Below, one piece after another: positions 46,855 to 55,043 of a DNA stretch of 64,000 nt (the stretch's first letter is position 1; every line of letters begins with the position of its first letter). This stretch comes from Propionivibrio dicarboxylicus (GTDB lineage: Bacteria; Pseudomonadota; Gammaproteobacteria; Burkholderiales; Rhodocyclaceae). The translations under genes and the position numbers were made by a program. The notes under the pieces are model-generated. The model worked only from the letters and a program-made list of their open reading frames with translations. It was not told the DNA's origin and searched no databases. Location: assembly GCF_900099695.1 (NCBI RefSeq), contig NZ_FNCY01000007.1:62001-126000 (forward strand). The letters run 5' to 3'.

Positions 46855-48105
46855 ATGACGCACTTCAAGAAATCGCTTGGCATCGGCCTCTGGTTCATGT
46901 TCCTGACGTTCCCGCTGATGGTGGTGCGCGTCAACACCATCGACAACGTCATCGAGTGGCGCTGGAGCAACGTGGTCTGGGTCGGCGCCTGCGCCGCCGC
47001 CATCGCTTGGCTCTGGCAGTTCTCCATTGAACGACGCGCGGCCCGCCATGCCGCCGCGCTCGCCGATCCGCACCCGCAAGCCAAACGGCATACGCTGGCG
47101 CAACGCCTCTCCGACGACCCGGCGCTGACCCGCCGTGCGCTCATCGTTGCCGGCCTGCTCGCCGTGGTCTTCCCGTGGGTGACCTCGACGACACAGAACT
47201 TCTACCATATCAACGTCATGGTCAGCGCGCTGATCTTCGTCGTCCTCGGTCTCGGCCTCAACATCACCGTCGGCCTCGCCGGCCTGCTCGACCTCGGTTA
47301 CATCGCCTTCTTCGCCGTCGGCGCCTACACCTACGCGCTGCTCGGCCAGCACCTCGCGCTCGGCTTCTGGATCTGCCTGCCGCTCGGCGGCCTGGTGAGC
47401 ATGCTCTTCGGCCTCGTCCTCGGCTTTCCGATCCTGCGGCTGCGCGGCGACTACCTCGCCATCGTCACCCTCGGTTTCGGCTCGATCACCAAGATCATCC
47501 TCGAGAACTGGGACACGGCCTTCGGCGGCGCCGCCGGCATCGCCGGCATCGCCCGCCCCGAGTTCTTCGGCATGACGCTCGAAGGACGCATGCAATCGGT
47601 CTACACCTATTACATCGTGCTGGCACTCGTGGCGGCGACGATCTTCATCGTCACCCGCCTGAAGAACTCGCGCATCGGCCGCGCCTGGATGGCGCTGCGC
47701 GAGGACGAAATCGCCTGCGAGGCAATGGGCGTGGACATGGCGCGCACCAAGCTCTCCGCCTATGCGCTCGGCGCCTTCTGGGCGGGGCTTGTCGGCGTCG
47801 TCTTCGCCGCGCACAACACCTTCATCAACCCCGACAGCTTCACCTTCATGGACTCGGCGATGGTCCTGGCCATGGTCGTGCTCGGCGGCATGGGCTCGAT
47901 CCTCGGCGTCATCATCGCCGCGCTGACGCTCAAGCTGCTGCCCGAATACCTGCGCGCCTTCGCCGAGTACCGCATGCTCGTCTTCGGCGCCGTCATGGTG
48001 CTGATGATGATCTTCCGCCCGCAGGGCCTGATCAATGACATGCGCCGTAAATACGAACTCGACACCGCCGACGACGCGGACGGAGGCGACGACAATGGCA
48101 AATGA
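46855..48105 (+). CDS. livM: Branched-chain amino acid ABC transporter permease LivM
   Basis: 416 residues. A hydrophobic N-terminal extension with three helices and a His/Arg-rich loop (ERRAARHAAALADPHPQAKR) precedes the permease core, as in longer LivM forms. The core has LGLNITVGLAGLLDLGYIAF, FPILRLRGDYLAIVTLGFG and the coupling loop ALREDEIACEAMGVDM. It starts four bases after livH and its end overlaps livG by 11 bases. Confidence 0.94.
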   Translation: MTHFKKSLGIGLWFMFLTFPLMVVRVNTIDNVIEWRWSNVVWVGACAAAIAWLWQFSIERRAARHAAALADPHPQAKRHTLAQRLSDDPALTRRALIVAGLLAVVFPWVTSTTQNFYHINVMVSALIFVVLGLGLNITVGLAGLLDLGYIAFFAVGAYTYALLGQHLALGFWICLPLGGLVSMLFGLVLGFPILRLRGDYLAIVTLGFGSITKIILENWDTAFGGAAGIAGIARPEFFGMTLEGRMQSVYTYYIVLALVAATIFIVTRLKNSRIGRAWMALREDEIACEAMGVDMARTKLSAYALGAFWAGLVGVVFAAHNTFINPDSFTFMDSAMVLAMVVLGGMGSILGVIIAALTLKLLPEYLRAFAEYRMLVFGAVMVLMMIFRPQGLINDMRRKYELDTADDADGGDDNGK

Positions 48106-48895
48106 GCGCCGCAAACTGCTGGAAGTATCCGGCCTGACCATGGATTTCGGCGGGCTGCGCGCGATCGACTCGGTCGGCCTCGACATCCATGCCGGCGAAA
48201 TCGTCGCGCTGATCGGCCCGAACGGCGCCGGCAAGACGACCTTCTTCAACTGTGTCACCGGCATCTACACACCGACCGCCGGCGACATCGTCATTGCGCC
48301 GCCGGACGGCAGCAGCCGCCGCATCAACGGGCTCAAGCCGAACGCCATCACCTCGCTCGGCATGGCGCGCACCTTCCAGAACATCCGGCTGTTCCCGGCC
48401 ATGACGGTCCTTGAAAACGTCATGATCGGCCGCCACTGCCGCACGCGCAGCTCGATTCTCGACGTCATCGTCGGCGGCGCGCGCACCCGGCGGGAAGAGC
48501 GCGAAACCGTGGCGACGAGCTACCGCCTGCTGGAAAAGGTCGGCCTCGCCGACCTCGCCGGCGAATATGCGCGCAACCTCTCCTACGGCGCCCAGCGCCG
48601 GCTCGAGATCGCCCGCGCGCTGGCGACCGAACCCTTCCTGCTGCTGCTCGACGAGCCGGCGGCCGGCATGAACCCGCAGGAAACGCTGGAACTCGAGGCG
48701 CTGATCGCCCGTATCCGCACCGACAACGAACTGGCCATCCTGCTCATCGAACACGACATGAAGCTGGTGATGAACATTTCCGACCGCATCACCGTAATGG
48801 AATACGGCAAGAAGATCGCCGAGGGTACCCCGCGCGAAATCAAGGAAAACCCGAAGGTCATCGAGGCCTATCTTGGCGAGGAAGCCCATGCTTGA
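48095..48895 (+). CDS. livG: Branched-chain amino acid ABC transporter ATPase LivG
   Basis: 266 residues from ATG 48095, with GGAGG at 48082-48086 eight bases upstream. Walker A is GPNGAGKTTFFN, the LivG signature is MARTFQNIRLFPAMTVLENV, the ABC signature is reduced to LSYGAQRRLEIARAL, and Walker B is LLLLDEPAAGMNP. The H-loop is LLIEHDMKLVM. It overlaps livM at its start and livF at its end. It powers import with LivF at the cytoplasmic face. Confidence 0.95.
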   Translation: MANERRKLLEVSGLTMDFGGLRAIDSVGLDIHAGEIVALIGPNGAGKTTFFNCVTGIYTPTAGDIVIAPPDGSSRRINGLKPNAITSLGMARTFQNIRLFPAMTVLENVMIGRHCRTRSSILDVIVGGARTRREERETVATSYRLLEKVGLADLAGEYARNLSYGAQRRLEIARALATEPFLLLLDEPAAGMNPQETLELEALIARIRTDNELAILLIEHDMKLVMNISDRITVMEYGKKIAEGTPREIKENPKVIEAYLGEEAHA

Positions 48896-49595
48896 ACTGC
48901 GCGATATCCAGACGTATTACGGCGCGATCCAGGCGCTCAAGAACGTCTCGCTGAAAATCGGCGAAGGCGAGATCGTCACGCTGATCGGCGCCAACGGCGC
49001 CGGCAAGAGCACGACGCTGATGTCGATCTGCGGCGTGACGCCGCCGCGGCGCGGCGATATCCTCTTCCGCGGCGAACCGATCCATCGGCGCAGCGCCGAA
49101 GACATCGTCCGGCTCGGCATCTGCCAGGTGCCGGAAGGACGTCACATCTTCCCGCAGATGAGCGTGCTCGAGAACCTCGAGATGGGCGCCTACCTGCGCC
49201 GTGATGCCGACGGCATCAAACGCGATATCGCTGAAGCCTTCGAGCGTTTCCCGATCCTCGGACGTCGGCGCAACCAGGCGGGCGGCACGCTCTCCGGCGG
49301 CGAACAGCAGATGCTGGCGATCTCGCGCGCGCTGCTCTCGCGGCCGTCGCTGCTGCTGCTCGACGAACCGTCGCTCGGCCTCGCACCGCTGATCATCAAG
49401 CAGATCTTCGAGATCATCAAGCAGATCAACGTCGAGAACGGCACCACCGTCTTCCTCGTCGAACAGAACGCCAACCAGGCGCTCAAGATCGCGCACCGCG
49501 GCTATGTCATGGAAAACGGCGCGATCACGCTCGAAGACCGCGCCGACGCGCTGCTCAGCAACGAAGACGTCAAGCGCGCCTATCTCGGCATTTAG
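48888..49595 (+). CDS. livF: Branched-chain amino acid ABC transporter ATPase LivF
   Basis: 235 residues from ATG 48888; GAGGA is five bases upstream and the resulting start MLELRDIQTYYGAIQAL is that of normal LivF. Walker A is GANGAGKSTTLM, the ABC signature is LSGGEQQMLAISRAL and Walker B is LLLLDEPSLGLAP. VPEGRHIFPQMSVLENLEMG is the LivF-specific block. Overlaps livG by eight bases. Last gene of the operon; a palindromic repeat begins at its stop codon. Confidence 0.95.
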   Translation: MLELRDIQTYYGAIQALKNVSLKIGEGEIVTLIGANGAGKSTTLMSICGVTPPRRGDILFRGEPIHRRSAEDIVRLGICQVPEGRHIFPQMSVLENLEMGAYLRRDADGIKRDIAEAFERFPILGRRRNQAGGTLSGGEQQMLAISRALLSRPSLLLLDEPSLGLAPLIIKQIFEIIKQINVENGTTVFLVEQNANQALKIAHRGYVMENGAITLEDRADALLSNEDVKRAYLGI

Positions 49596-49659
49596 AGCCT
49601 ATTTCGGTAGGGCTCGCGGGCCGCGCCGACGGCCCACGACCCCTGCCGAAACAGGCTCT
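49594..49659. repeat. Dispersed palindromic repeat at the end of the liv operon
   Basis: Arms at 49594-49612 and 49641-49659 pair at 17 of 19 positions plus one G-T pair, enclosing an inner hairpin GGGCCG/CGGCCC. The core AGGGCTCG, GGCCGCGCCG, CGGCCC is almost the same as at 35479-35505, and the left arm GCCT-TT-CGG-AGGG recurs at 26904. The left arm overlaps the livF stop codon. It may end transcription of the operon. Confidence 0.65.
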
Positions 49660-49702
49660 TAATTGAGGCTCCGGCCGGCGGCGTCCGCCGGCCGTTTCAC
49701 AC

Positions 49703-51157
49703 TCACACCGGCCGCGTCTGCCCGGCGGCAAGCGCCTTGACGAGAATCTCGCGCCAGCCGGCCATCGGCGCCTGCGCCCATCCGCCCGGCGCCGACGCCG
49801 GCGCCGTGCCGAAATCACCGTAGAGCATGCCAAGCAGCTTGCCACCGCTCATCAGCGGCAACATGACGAAGGCACGGGCACCGACCAGTTGCGCGTACCA
49901 CTCCGGAAGCAGCTTGGCATAGGCCGGCGTCGTCACATCGGCGATGTAGGTGTCAGTCCGGCGCGCCATGATGGCGCGGAACAGGTCGGGCTTGGCGCCG
50001 AAACAGCGGAAGCGCGCGGTCACCTGGTTGGCATTGTTGCCGACACCGGCGATCGCCACGAGCCCGGAAGAACTGTCCGGCAGACACAGCAGGGTACGAT
50101 CGAAATTGCAGTGATCGTGAATCAGGCGCAGGACATGCTGGATGATTTCAACCGGCGATTTCCCGTCGATGGCGTTGTCCATCTTGGTCAGGCTGTCGCC
50201 GGCCGAGAGCATTTCCATGACGCGCTCGGAGGCCTTGCGCAGAAGCTTGCGCGCCTGATCGACGTTGCACGGGAAGGACATCTCGGCCAGCACTTGGTCG
50301 GTATCCTCGAGGCAGCGGCCGACCAGTTCGCGCACCTCGCTCTCCTTGAGTTGCAGCGCCAGACGGAAATACTCGATTTCCTTCGAGAGTTCGATCTTCT
50401 CGCGGTTTTCCGGCAGCCGGAAGACGATGTCGGTGACCCGGCGGCAGAAGGCCGCACACAGTTGCTGCCACACGAGTGCCGTCGAGACGACACGCGGCGG
50501 CGCCTTGCCGAGATCGGCCGCGAGGCTGTTCTGCAGGACGTCGGGCAGACTCCATTGCCGTGCGATGGCGACGCTGATCTGTTCAAAGCTGGTGCCCAGG
50601 GTCTGCCGGATCGCTTCGTCCTCGGTGAGGTTCTGCTCGGCCTGCAAGGCTCGCGCGCGCTCGACGTCGTCATACAGGTAGTACAAGGCCATCATGCGGC
50701 CGATGTTCTGCAACAAGCCGCAGACATGGGCCTCCTGCGCACTGTAGCGCGGCGCGTTCATGCGCGTGATTTCGCCGGCCAGACAGCCGCAGAAATACGA
50801 GGTGACGATTTCGGCATGCAACTGGTTCGACTGCGGCTTGTGCGAGAGCGAACCGAGCAGGGCGAGCGAGAGCGCCACGGATTTCACCGTGTTGACACCG
50901 AGCAGCATCAGCGCCTGGTCGATCGTCGACACGTTGCGCCCGCCGCGCGCGTTGCGACTCGAATTGGAAATGCGCAGCAGCTTGGAGGTCAGCGCCGCGT
51001 CGCGCAGGATCGCTTCGGTGATCGCGCGCGTGCCGCCATCGAGATCCTCGCCCAAGCGAGTGATCGTCTGGATCGAGCCCCCCAGCCCGGCAAACCCGGG
51101 ACTCTTGTCCATCAGCGCCAGTAGTCTGGCGACGGTATCTTGTTTTTCGTTTTCCAT
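49703..51157 (-). CDS. HDOD-GAF domain protein
   Basis: 484 residues from ATG 51157; a GTG one codon earlier is possible. The N-terminal two-thirds is an HDOD domain: AITEAILRDAALTSKLLRIS, STIDQALMLLGVNTVKSVAL and EAHVCGLLQNIGRMMALYYL, without the catalytic HD pair of true phosphohydrolases. The C-terminal third from about residue 330 (SPVEIIQHVLRLIHDHCNFDRTLL, cut here in two blocks) is a GAF-like domain ending GGKLLGMLYGDFG. HDOD proteins are regulatory, often tied to c-di-GMP or cell-cycle signalling. It lies downstream of a GGDEF-EAL gene on the same strand, which supports that link. Confidence 0.85.
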   Translation of the reverse strand: MENEKQDTVARLLALMDKSPGFAGLGGSIQTITRLGEDLDGGTRAITEAILRDAALTSKLLRISNSSRNARGGRNVSTIDQALMLLGVNTVKSVALSLALLGSLSHKPQSNQLHAEIVTSYFCGCLAGEITRMNAPRYSAQEAHVCGLLQNIGRMMALYYLYDDVERARALQAEQNLTEDEAIRQTLGTSFEQISVAIARQWSLPDVLQNSLAADLGKAPPRVVSTALVWQQLCAAFCRRVTDIVFRLPENREKIELSKEIEYFRLALQLKESEVRELVGRCLEDTDQVLAEMSFPCNVDQARKLLRKASERVMEMLSAGDSLTKMDNAIDGKSPVEIIQHVLRLIHDHCNFDRTLLCLPDSSSGLVAIAGVGNNANQVTARFRCFGAKPDLFRAIMARRTDTYIADVTTPAYAKLLPEWYAQLVGARAFVMLPLMSGGKLLGMLYGDFGTAPASAPGGWAQAPMAGWREILVKALAAGQTRPV

Positions 51158-51280
51158 CACTGACGACGTTCTCCGTGCGTGGCGTCGCGCTATCGCGCTG
51201 CCGATTCTGTCAGCATTCCCCGACAGGCCGCCATCATACGCTGTTCATCGCGCTTATGCTGATGGTTTTGCTGCCCGGAC

Positions 51281-51320
51281 GCCTGTTCGGACGGGGATCG
51301 CAGACACCGCCGAAACAGGC
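51281..51320. repeat. Short hairpin resembling the dispersed repeat termini
   Basis: GCCTGTTCGG (51281-51290) pairs with CCGAAACAGGC (51310-51320) apart from one extra A. The arms share the GCCTGTTTCGG-like end with the repeats at 26904, 35471 and 49594, but the central GC core is missing. It lies just beyond the 3' end of the GGDEF-EAL gene. Confidence 0.35.
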
Positions 51321-51322
51321 AT

Positions 51323-54300
51323 TTAATCAATCACCTGCATCAAGGCATTAAATCCCTCGAAGAGCCGATCGGCCAGCGACTTCAGTTCGCCCAGATGTGC
51401 CTCGACGTCGCCGCCGCGGCCGTCGCGGTACGCGTCGAGCATCGCCGCGGCGCGCTCATTGGCCGCCTGATGACAGGATTCAAGCTCGGCCAGACGCCCG
51501 TCCAAAGCCGGATGCGCAGCCTGTGTCGCGCTCAGCCACTGCGATAGTCGGCATTTGCCATGATCATGGACCGGCACATCGCCCTGGCCGCCCACATGGG
51601 CTGCCAACGCCGCCACCCAGGCCCGGTGCTCGACGATGGCGAACAGCGGCGGCAGATGTTCGCGCCGCAACGCCCGGACGCCGAGCCACTGCGGATCGGG
51701 ACGCCAGGTCGCGATCCAGCCGGGGATGTCGGCGGCCGGCATCGGCACGGCGATGCCGTAGCCTTGCGCCAGATCGCAGCCGAGCTGCTGCAGGAGGCGC
51801 CCGTGTGCGACCGTCTCGACGCCTTCGGCGATGACCTGTTTGCGGAACGCGCCGGCCATGCTGATCATGCCTTCGAGGATGGTCAGATCGTCGGGGTCCT
51901 CGAGCATGTCGCGGACAAAGCTCTGGTCGATCTTGAGCTGATTGACCGACAGGCGCTTGAGATAGCTCAGCGAGGAATAGCCGGTGCCGAAATCGTCGAG
52001 CGAGAAATTCACCCCGAATTCCTGGCACTCGGCGATGATCCGGCACACGCCGGCCATGTCCTCGAGCGCGCTGGTCTCGAGGATCTCGATCTCGAGTCGC
52101 TCGGGAACGACATCGGGATACTCGGCGAGAATGGCGCGCAGGCACTGCGCGAAGTCGCGCTGCTGTAACTGGCGCGCACCGACGTTCACGCTGGCCGCCA
52201 GTTCGACGCCCCCGGCCTGCCATGCCTGCAGTTGCGCGAGCGCCGAGCGGATCACCCACTCACCCAGTTCGATCGCCAGCGGCTGGTTCTCGATCACCGG
52301 CAGAAACTGGCCCGGCGGCACGAGACCGCGCGACGGATGCCGCCAGCGGATCAGCGCCTCGACACCGACGACGGCGCCGCTGCTCATGCTGACTTTCGGC
52401 TGGTAATAGAGCACGAAATCGCCGGCGGCGAGGCCCCGGCGCACTTCCTCGATGCTTTCGTGGATATCGCGGACGCTGCGGTGCAGGTCCTGGTCGAAGA
52501 TGTGATAGCGGTTCTTGCCCAGCAGTTTCGACTGGTACATGGCCTGGTCGGCCTGCCGCATCAACTGATCGGCATTGACCTCCTCGGCCTGCGGGTAGAA
52601 GGTGACGCCGAGACTGGCGGTCACTTGCAGGACGATGCCATCGACAGTGTGCGCCTGGGCGGCGGCATCGAGCAGCCGGTTGAGCAAGGGCACGCAATCA
52701 GCATTGTCACCAAGGTCCGAGATGACCGCGACAAACTCGTCGCCGCCGATGCGGGCAAGCGTATCGACATCGCGCAGGGTCTGGCGCATGCGGCTCGACA
52801 AGGCGACGAGCAGGTCGTCGCCGACCTTGTGGCCGTAGGTGTCATTGACCGCCTTGAAGCCGTCCAGATCGAGACAGACGACGGCGACGCGCCGCTTGTG
52901 CCGGTTCGCCTGCGACAGCGCCTGCTGCAGGCGGTCGGCGAGCAGCGCCCGGTTCGGCAGCGTCGTCAGCAGATCGTAATGCGCCATCTGCCGCAGCTGT
53001 TCCTCGTGCTCCTTCATCGGCGTGATGTCGGTGAACATCGCAACGTAATGCAGCGTCTTGCCACTGTCATCGCGCACGGCGCTGATCGTCAGGAGTTCCG
53101 GATACAACTCGCCGTTCTTGCGCCGATTCCAGATTTCGCCGGACCAGAACCCCGCCTCGATGAGATCGCGCCACATCGCCGCATAGAATTCGGGCGGATG
53201 ATGTTCGGATTTTATGATGCGCGGATTCTTCCCGAGCGCTTCCTCGCGGCGGTAACCGGTGATGCGCGTGAAGGCCTCGTTGACGTCGATGATCGTGCCG
53301 TCGGCGGCGGTGATCGTGATGCCCTCGCGGGCGTGCGAGAAGACGCTGGCGGCGAGCTGCAACTGCTGCTCGCTCTGCTTGCGCGCATCGATATCGGCGA
53401 TAACGCCGACCAGCCCCTGGCGTACGTTGTTGGCATCGACCAGGCTGCGGCCGTTGAGATGCCCCCAGAATTGCGATCCGTCCTGGCGCCAGTAGAGGCG
53501 ATCGGTATCGACCGCGGTGATCTCGCTGGCCAGCAGCTTGAGCATGCGCATGCGTCCGACCTCTCGCTCGCTCGGATGGATGAGATCGACATATTGGCAC
53601 CCGACCAGCTCCTCGTCGGGATAGCCGAACATCTCGTGCATGCGCCGGTTGGCGAGGGTGATGCAGCCGTCGAGATCGACGAGAAAAATCCCCACGCTCG
53701 AGGTGTCGAGAATCTGGCGCAGCAGCGTCTTGCGCTGGCCGAGACTCTGCAGCAACGTGTTGAAGCCGGTCACCAGCTGGCCGATTTCGTCGTCGCGCAC
53801 CACCGGCAGCGGCTGCTCCTCGCCCGCCGCCGGCGAGAAGCTCTGCAAGGCCTCGGTCGCCTCGATCAGCGGCGCCACCTGGCGTTTGAGGAAGATCCAG
53901 ATGAGCGAGCCGGCCAGCAGCGTCAGGAACATCGTCGCCATGACGATCCGCCGTTCCATCTCGCGGATCGGCGAGAAGGCCTCGTCGGTCGGCAGCAGGG
54001 CGGCCACATACCAGCCGGCAGCGGGAATCCGCTTCGCCGACGCCAGCATTTCGCGACCATGCTGATTGACGGTGACGCCAAAGCCTTCGTAGCCTTCGAT
54101 AAAGCGGTCGATCAGGGCGATGTGTCCCGGCGGCGGCAACGCCTCCATGACGCGGCTCTTGTCGGTCGCCGTCGCGACCAGGCGCAGGCGCGGCACGACC
54201 AGCAGATAGCCTCCGGTGCGACCGTATTGCGCCGTCGTGATCTGGTCGATGAAATTGTCTTTTTCCATGTTGACCACGCCGGCCAGCATGCCGGTAATCT

Positions 54301-54847
54301 TGCCGTCCGGGTCATGGATCGGCACGGCGACGACGATCACCGGCACCTTGAGCGTCCGGCCGACGATCGGGTCGCCGATCACCGGACGTCCTTCGCGCAA
54401 GGCGATGCGCGTGTATTCGCGATCGCTGTAATCGACGCCGACCCGCTCGGGTGCGCGCGGCACCGCGGCGATGGCAACGCCGTCGACACCGGTCGCGAAG
54501 GTGCCGCCGTTGAATTTGGTCTCGATATCCTTCCAGCGGTCGAGATGCGCCTGCATCGCCGCCGGCCCGTCGTGCATCGCGGCCGAGGCCTGGTGCGCCA
54601 CTTCCTCCAGCGCTGTCACCCGGTCCTCGAATTCGTGATTGACCCGGTCGGCCACCAGCGTCACCGTCGAAAACTGCTGTTCGCCGAGCAGACGCACCAT
54701 GTCGCCGCGCAGATAGTGGCTGGCATAGAAGGTGAGCGACCAGATCCCGGCAACGAAGATCGCCAGCGTCACGACGATCGTCTTGGTACGCAGCGAACGC
54801 CACGACCGCCTCAACACGTCAAGCACACGGGATACGCCGGAAGACAT
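51323..54847 (-). CDS. Cache-HAMP-PAS-PAS-GGDEF-EAL-CZB c-di-GMP signalling protein
   Basis: 1174 residues from ATG 54847, with AGAGG eight bases upstream. Order: transmembrane helix, double-Cache sensor (YSDREYTRIALREGRPVIGDP), second helix near 310, HAMP, two PAS domains (SVGIFLVDLDGCITLANRRM and EGITITAADGTIIDVNEAFT), GGDEF at about 698-702 (ARIGGDEFVAVI), EAL at about 830 (VGVEALIRWRHPSRG) with DDFGTGYSSLSYLKRL, and a C-terminal zinc-binding CZB-like domain (EHRAW, DHGKCRLSQWL). Both catalytic motifs are intact, so synthesis and breakdown of c-di-GMP are both possible. One of the usual CZB histidines seems absent. Confidence 0.92.
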   Translation of the reverse strand: MSSGVSRVLDVLRRSWRSLRTKTIVVTLAIFVAGIWSLTFYASHYLRGDMVRLLGEQQFSTVTLVADRVNHEFEDRVTALEEVAHQASAAMHDGPAAMQAHLDRWKDIETKFNGGTFATGVDGVAIAAVPRAPERVGVDYSDREYTRIALREGRPVIGDPIVGRTLKVPVIVVAVPIHDPDGKITGMLAGVVNMEKDNFIDQITTAQYGRTGGYLLVVPRLRLVATATDKSRVMEALPPPGHIALIDRFIEGYEGFGVTVNQHGREMLASAKRIPAAGWYVAALLPTDEAFSPIREMERRIVMATMFLTLLAGSLIWIFLKRQVAPLIEATEALQSFSPAAGEEQPLPVVRDDEIGQLVTGFNTLLQSLGQRKTLLRQILDTSSVGIFLVDLDGCITLANRRMHEMFGYPDEELVGCQYVDLIHPSEREVGRMRMLKLLASEITAVDTDRLYWRQDGSQFWGHLNGRSLVDANNVRQGLVGVIADIDARKQSEQQLQLAASVFSHAREGITITAADGTIIDVNEAFTRITGYRREEALGKNPRIIKSEHHPPEFYAAMWRDLIEAGFWSGEIWNRRKNGELYPELLTISAVRDDSGKTLHYVAMFTDITPMKEHEEQLRQMAHYDLLTTLPNRALLADRLQQALSQANRHKRRVAVVCLDLDGFKAVNDTYGHKVGDDLLVALSSRMRQTLRDVDTLARIGGDEFVAVISDLGDNADCVPLLNRLLDAAAQAHTVDGIVLQVTASLGVTFYPQAEEVNADQLMRQADQAMYQSKLLGKNRYHIFDQDLHRSVRDIHESIEEVRRGLAAGDFVLYYQPKVSMSSGAVVGVEALIRWRHPSRGLVPPGQFLPVIENQPLAIELGEWVIRSALAQLQAWQAGGVELAASVNVGARQLQQRDFAQCLRAILAEYPDVVPERLEIEILETSALEDMAGVCRIIAECQEFGVNFSLDDFGTGYSSLSYLKRLSVNQLKIDQSFVRDMLEDPDDLTILEGMISMAGAFRKQVIAEGVETVAHGRLLQQLGCDLAQGYGIAVPMPAADIPGWIATWRPDPQWLGVRALRREHLPPLFAIVEHRAWVAALAAHVGGQGDVPVHDHGKCRLSQWLSATQAAHPALDGRLAELESCHQAANERAAAMLDAYRDGRGGDVEAHLGELKSLADRLFEGFNALMQVID

Positions 54848-54973
54848 CGCCACGCCTCTCACTCATTTGCCCTCGATAGATCGCGCCTGCCGCTCGCAGG
54901 CAGTCGATCGCCATAGGCGCATTGTCGCACTCCCCCCCACCTCCCGCGCAAGCCATCGCGGCGGCAAGCAGCG

Positions 54974-55004
54974 AAAAAAAGGGGCATCGCCCGGCGATGC
55001 CCCT
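54974..55004 (-). terminator. Intrinsic terminator of eno
   Basis: Read on the minus strand, AGGGGCATCGC and GCGATGCCCCT (outer limits 55004 and 54980, loop of three) form a perfect eleven-pair stem followed by seven T residues (complement of 54974-54980). It lies 40 bases after the eno stop. Confidence 0.9.
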
Positions 55005-55043
55005 CGTGTATTCCCCGATTCGGGGGAAATGACTGCGTCTTGC

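Noticed and set aside
52232-54916. Open frame of almost 900 codons on the plus strand over the GGDEF-EAL gene
   Set aside because: Antisense shadow; the opposite strand encodes intact PAS, GGDEF and EAL motifs.
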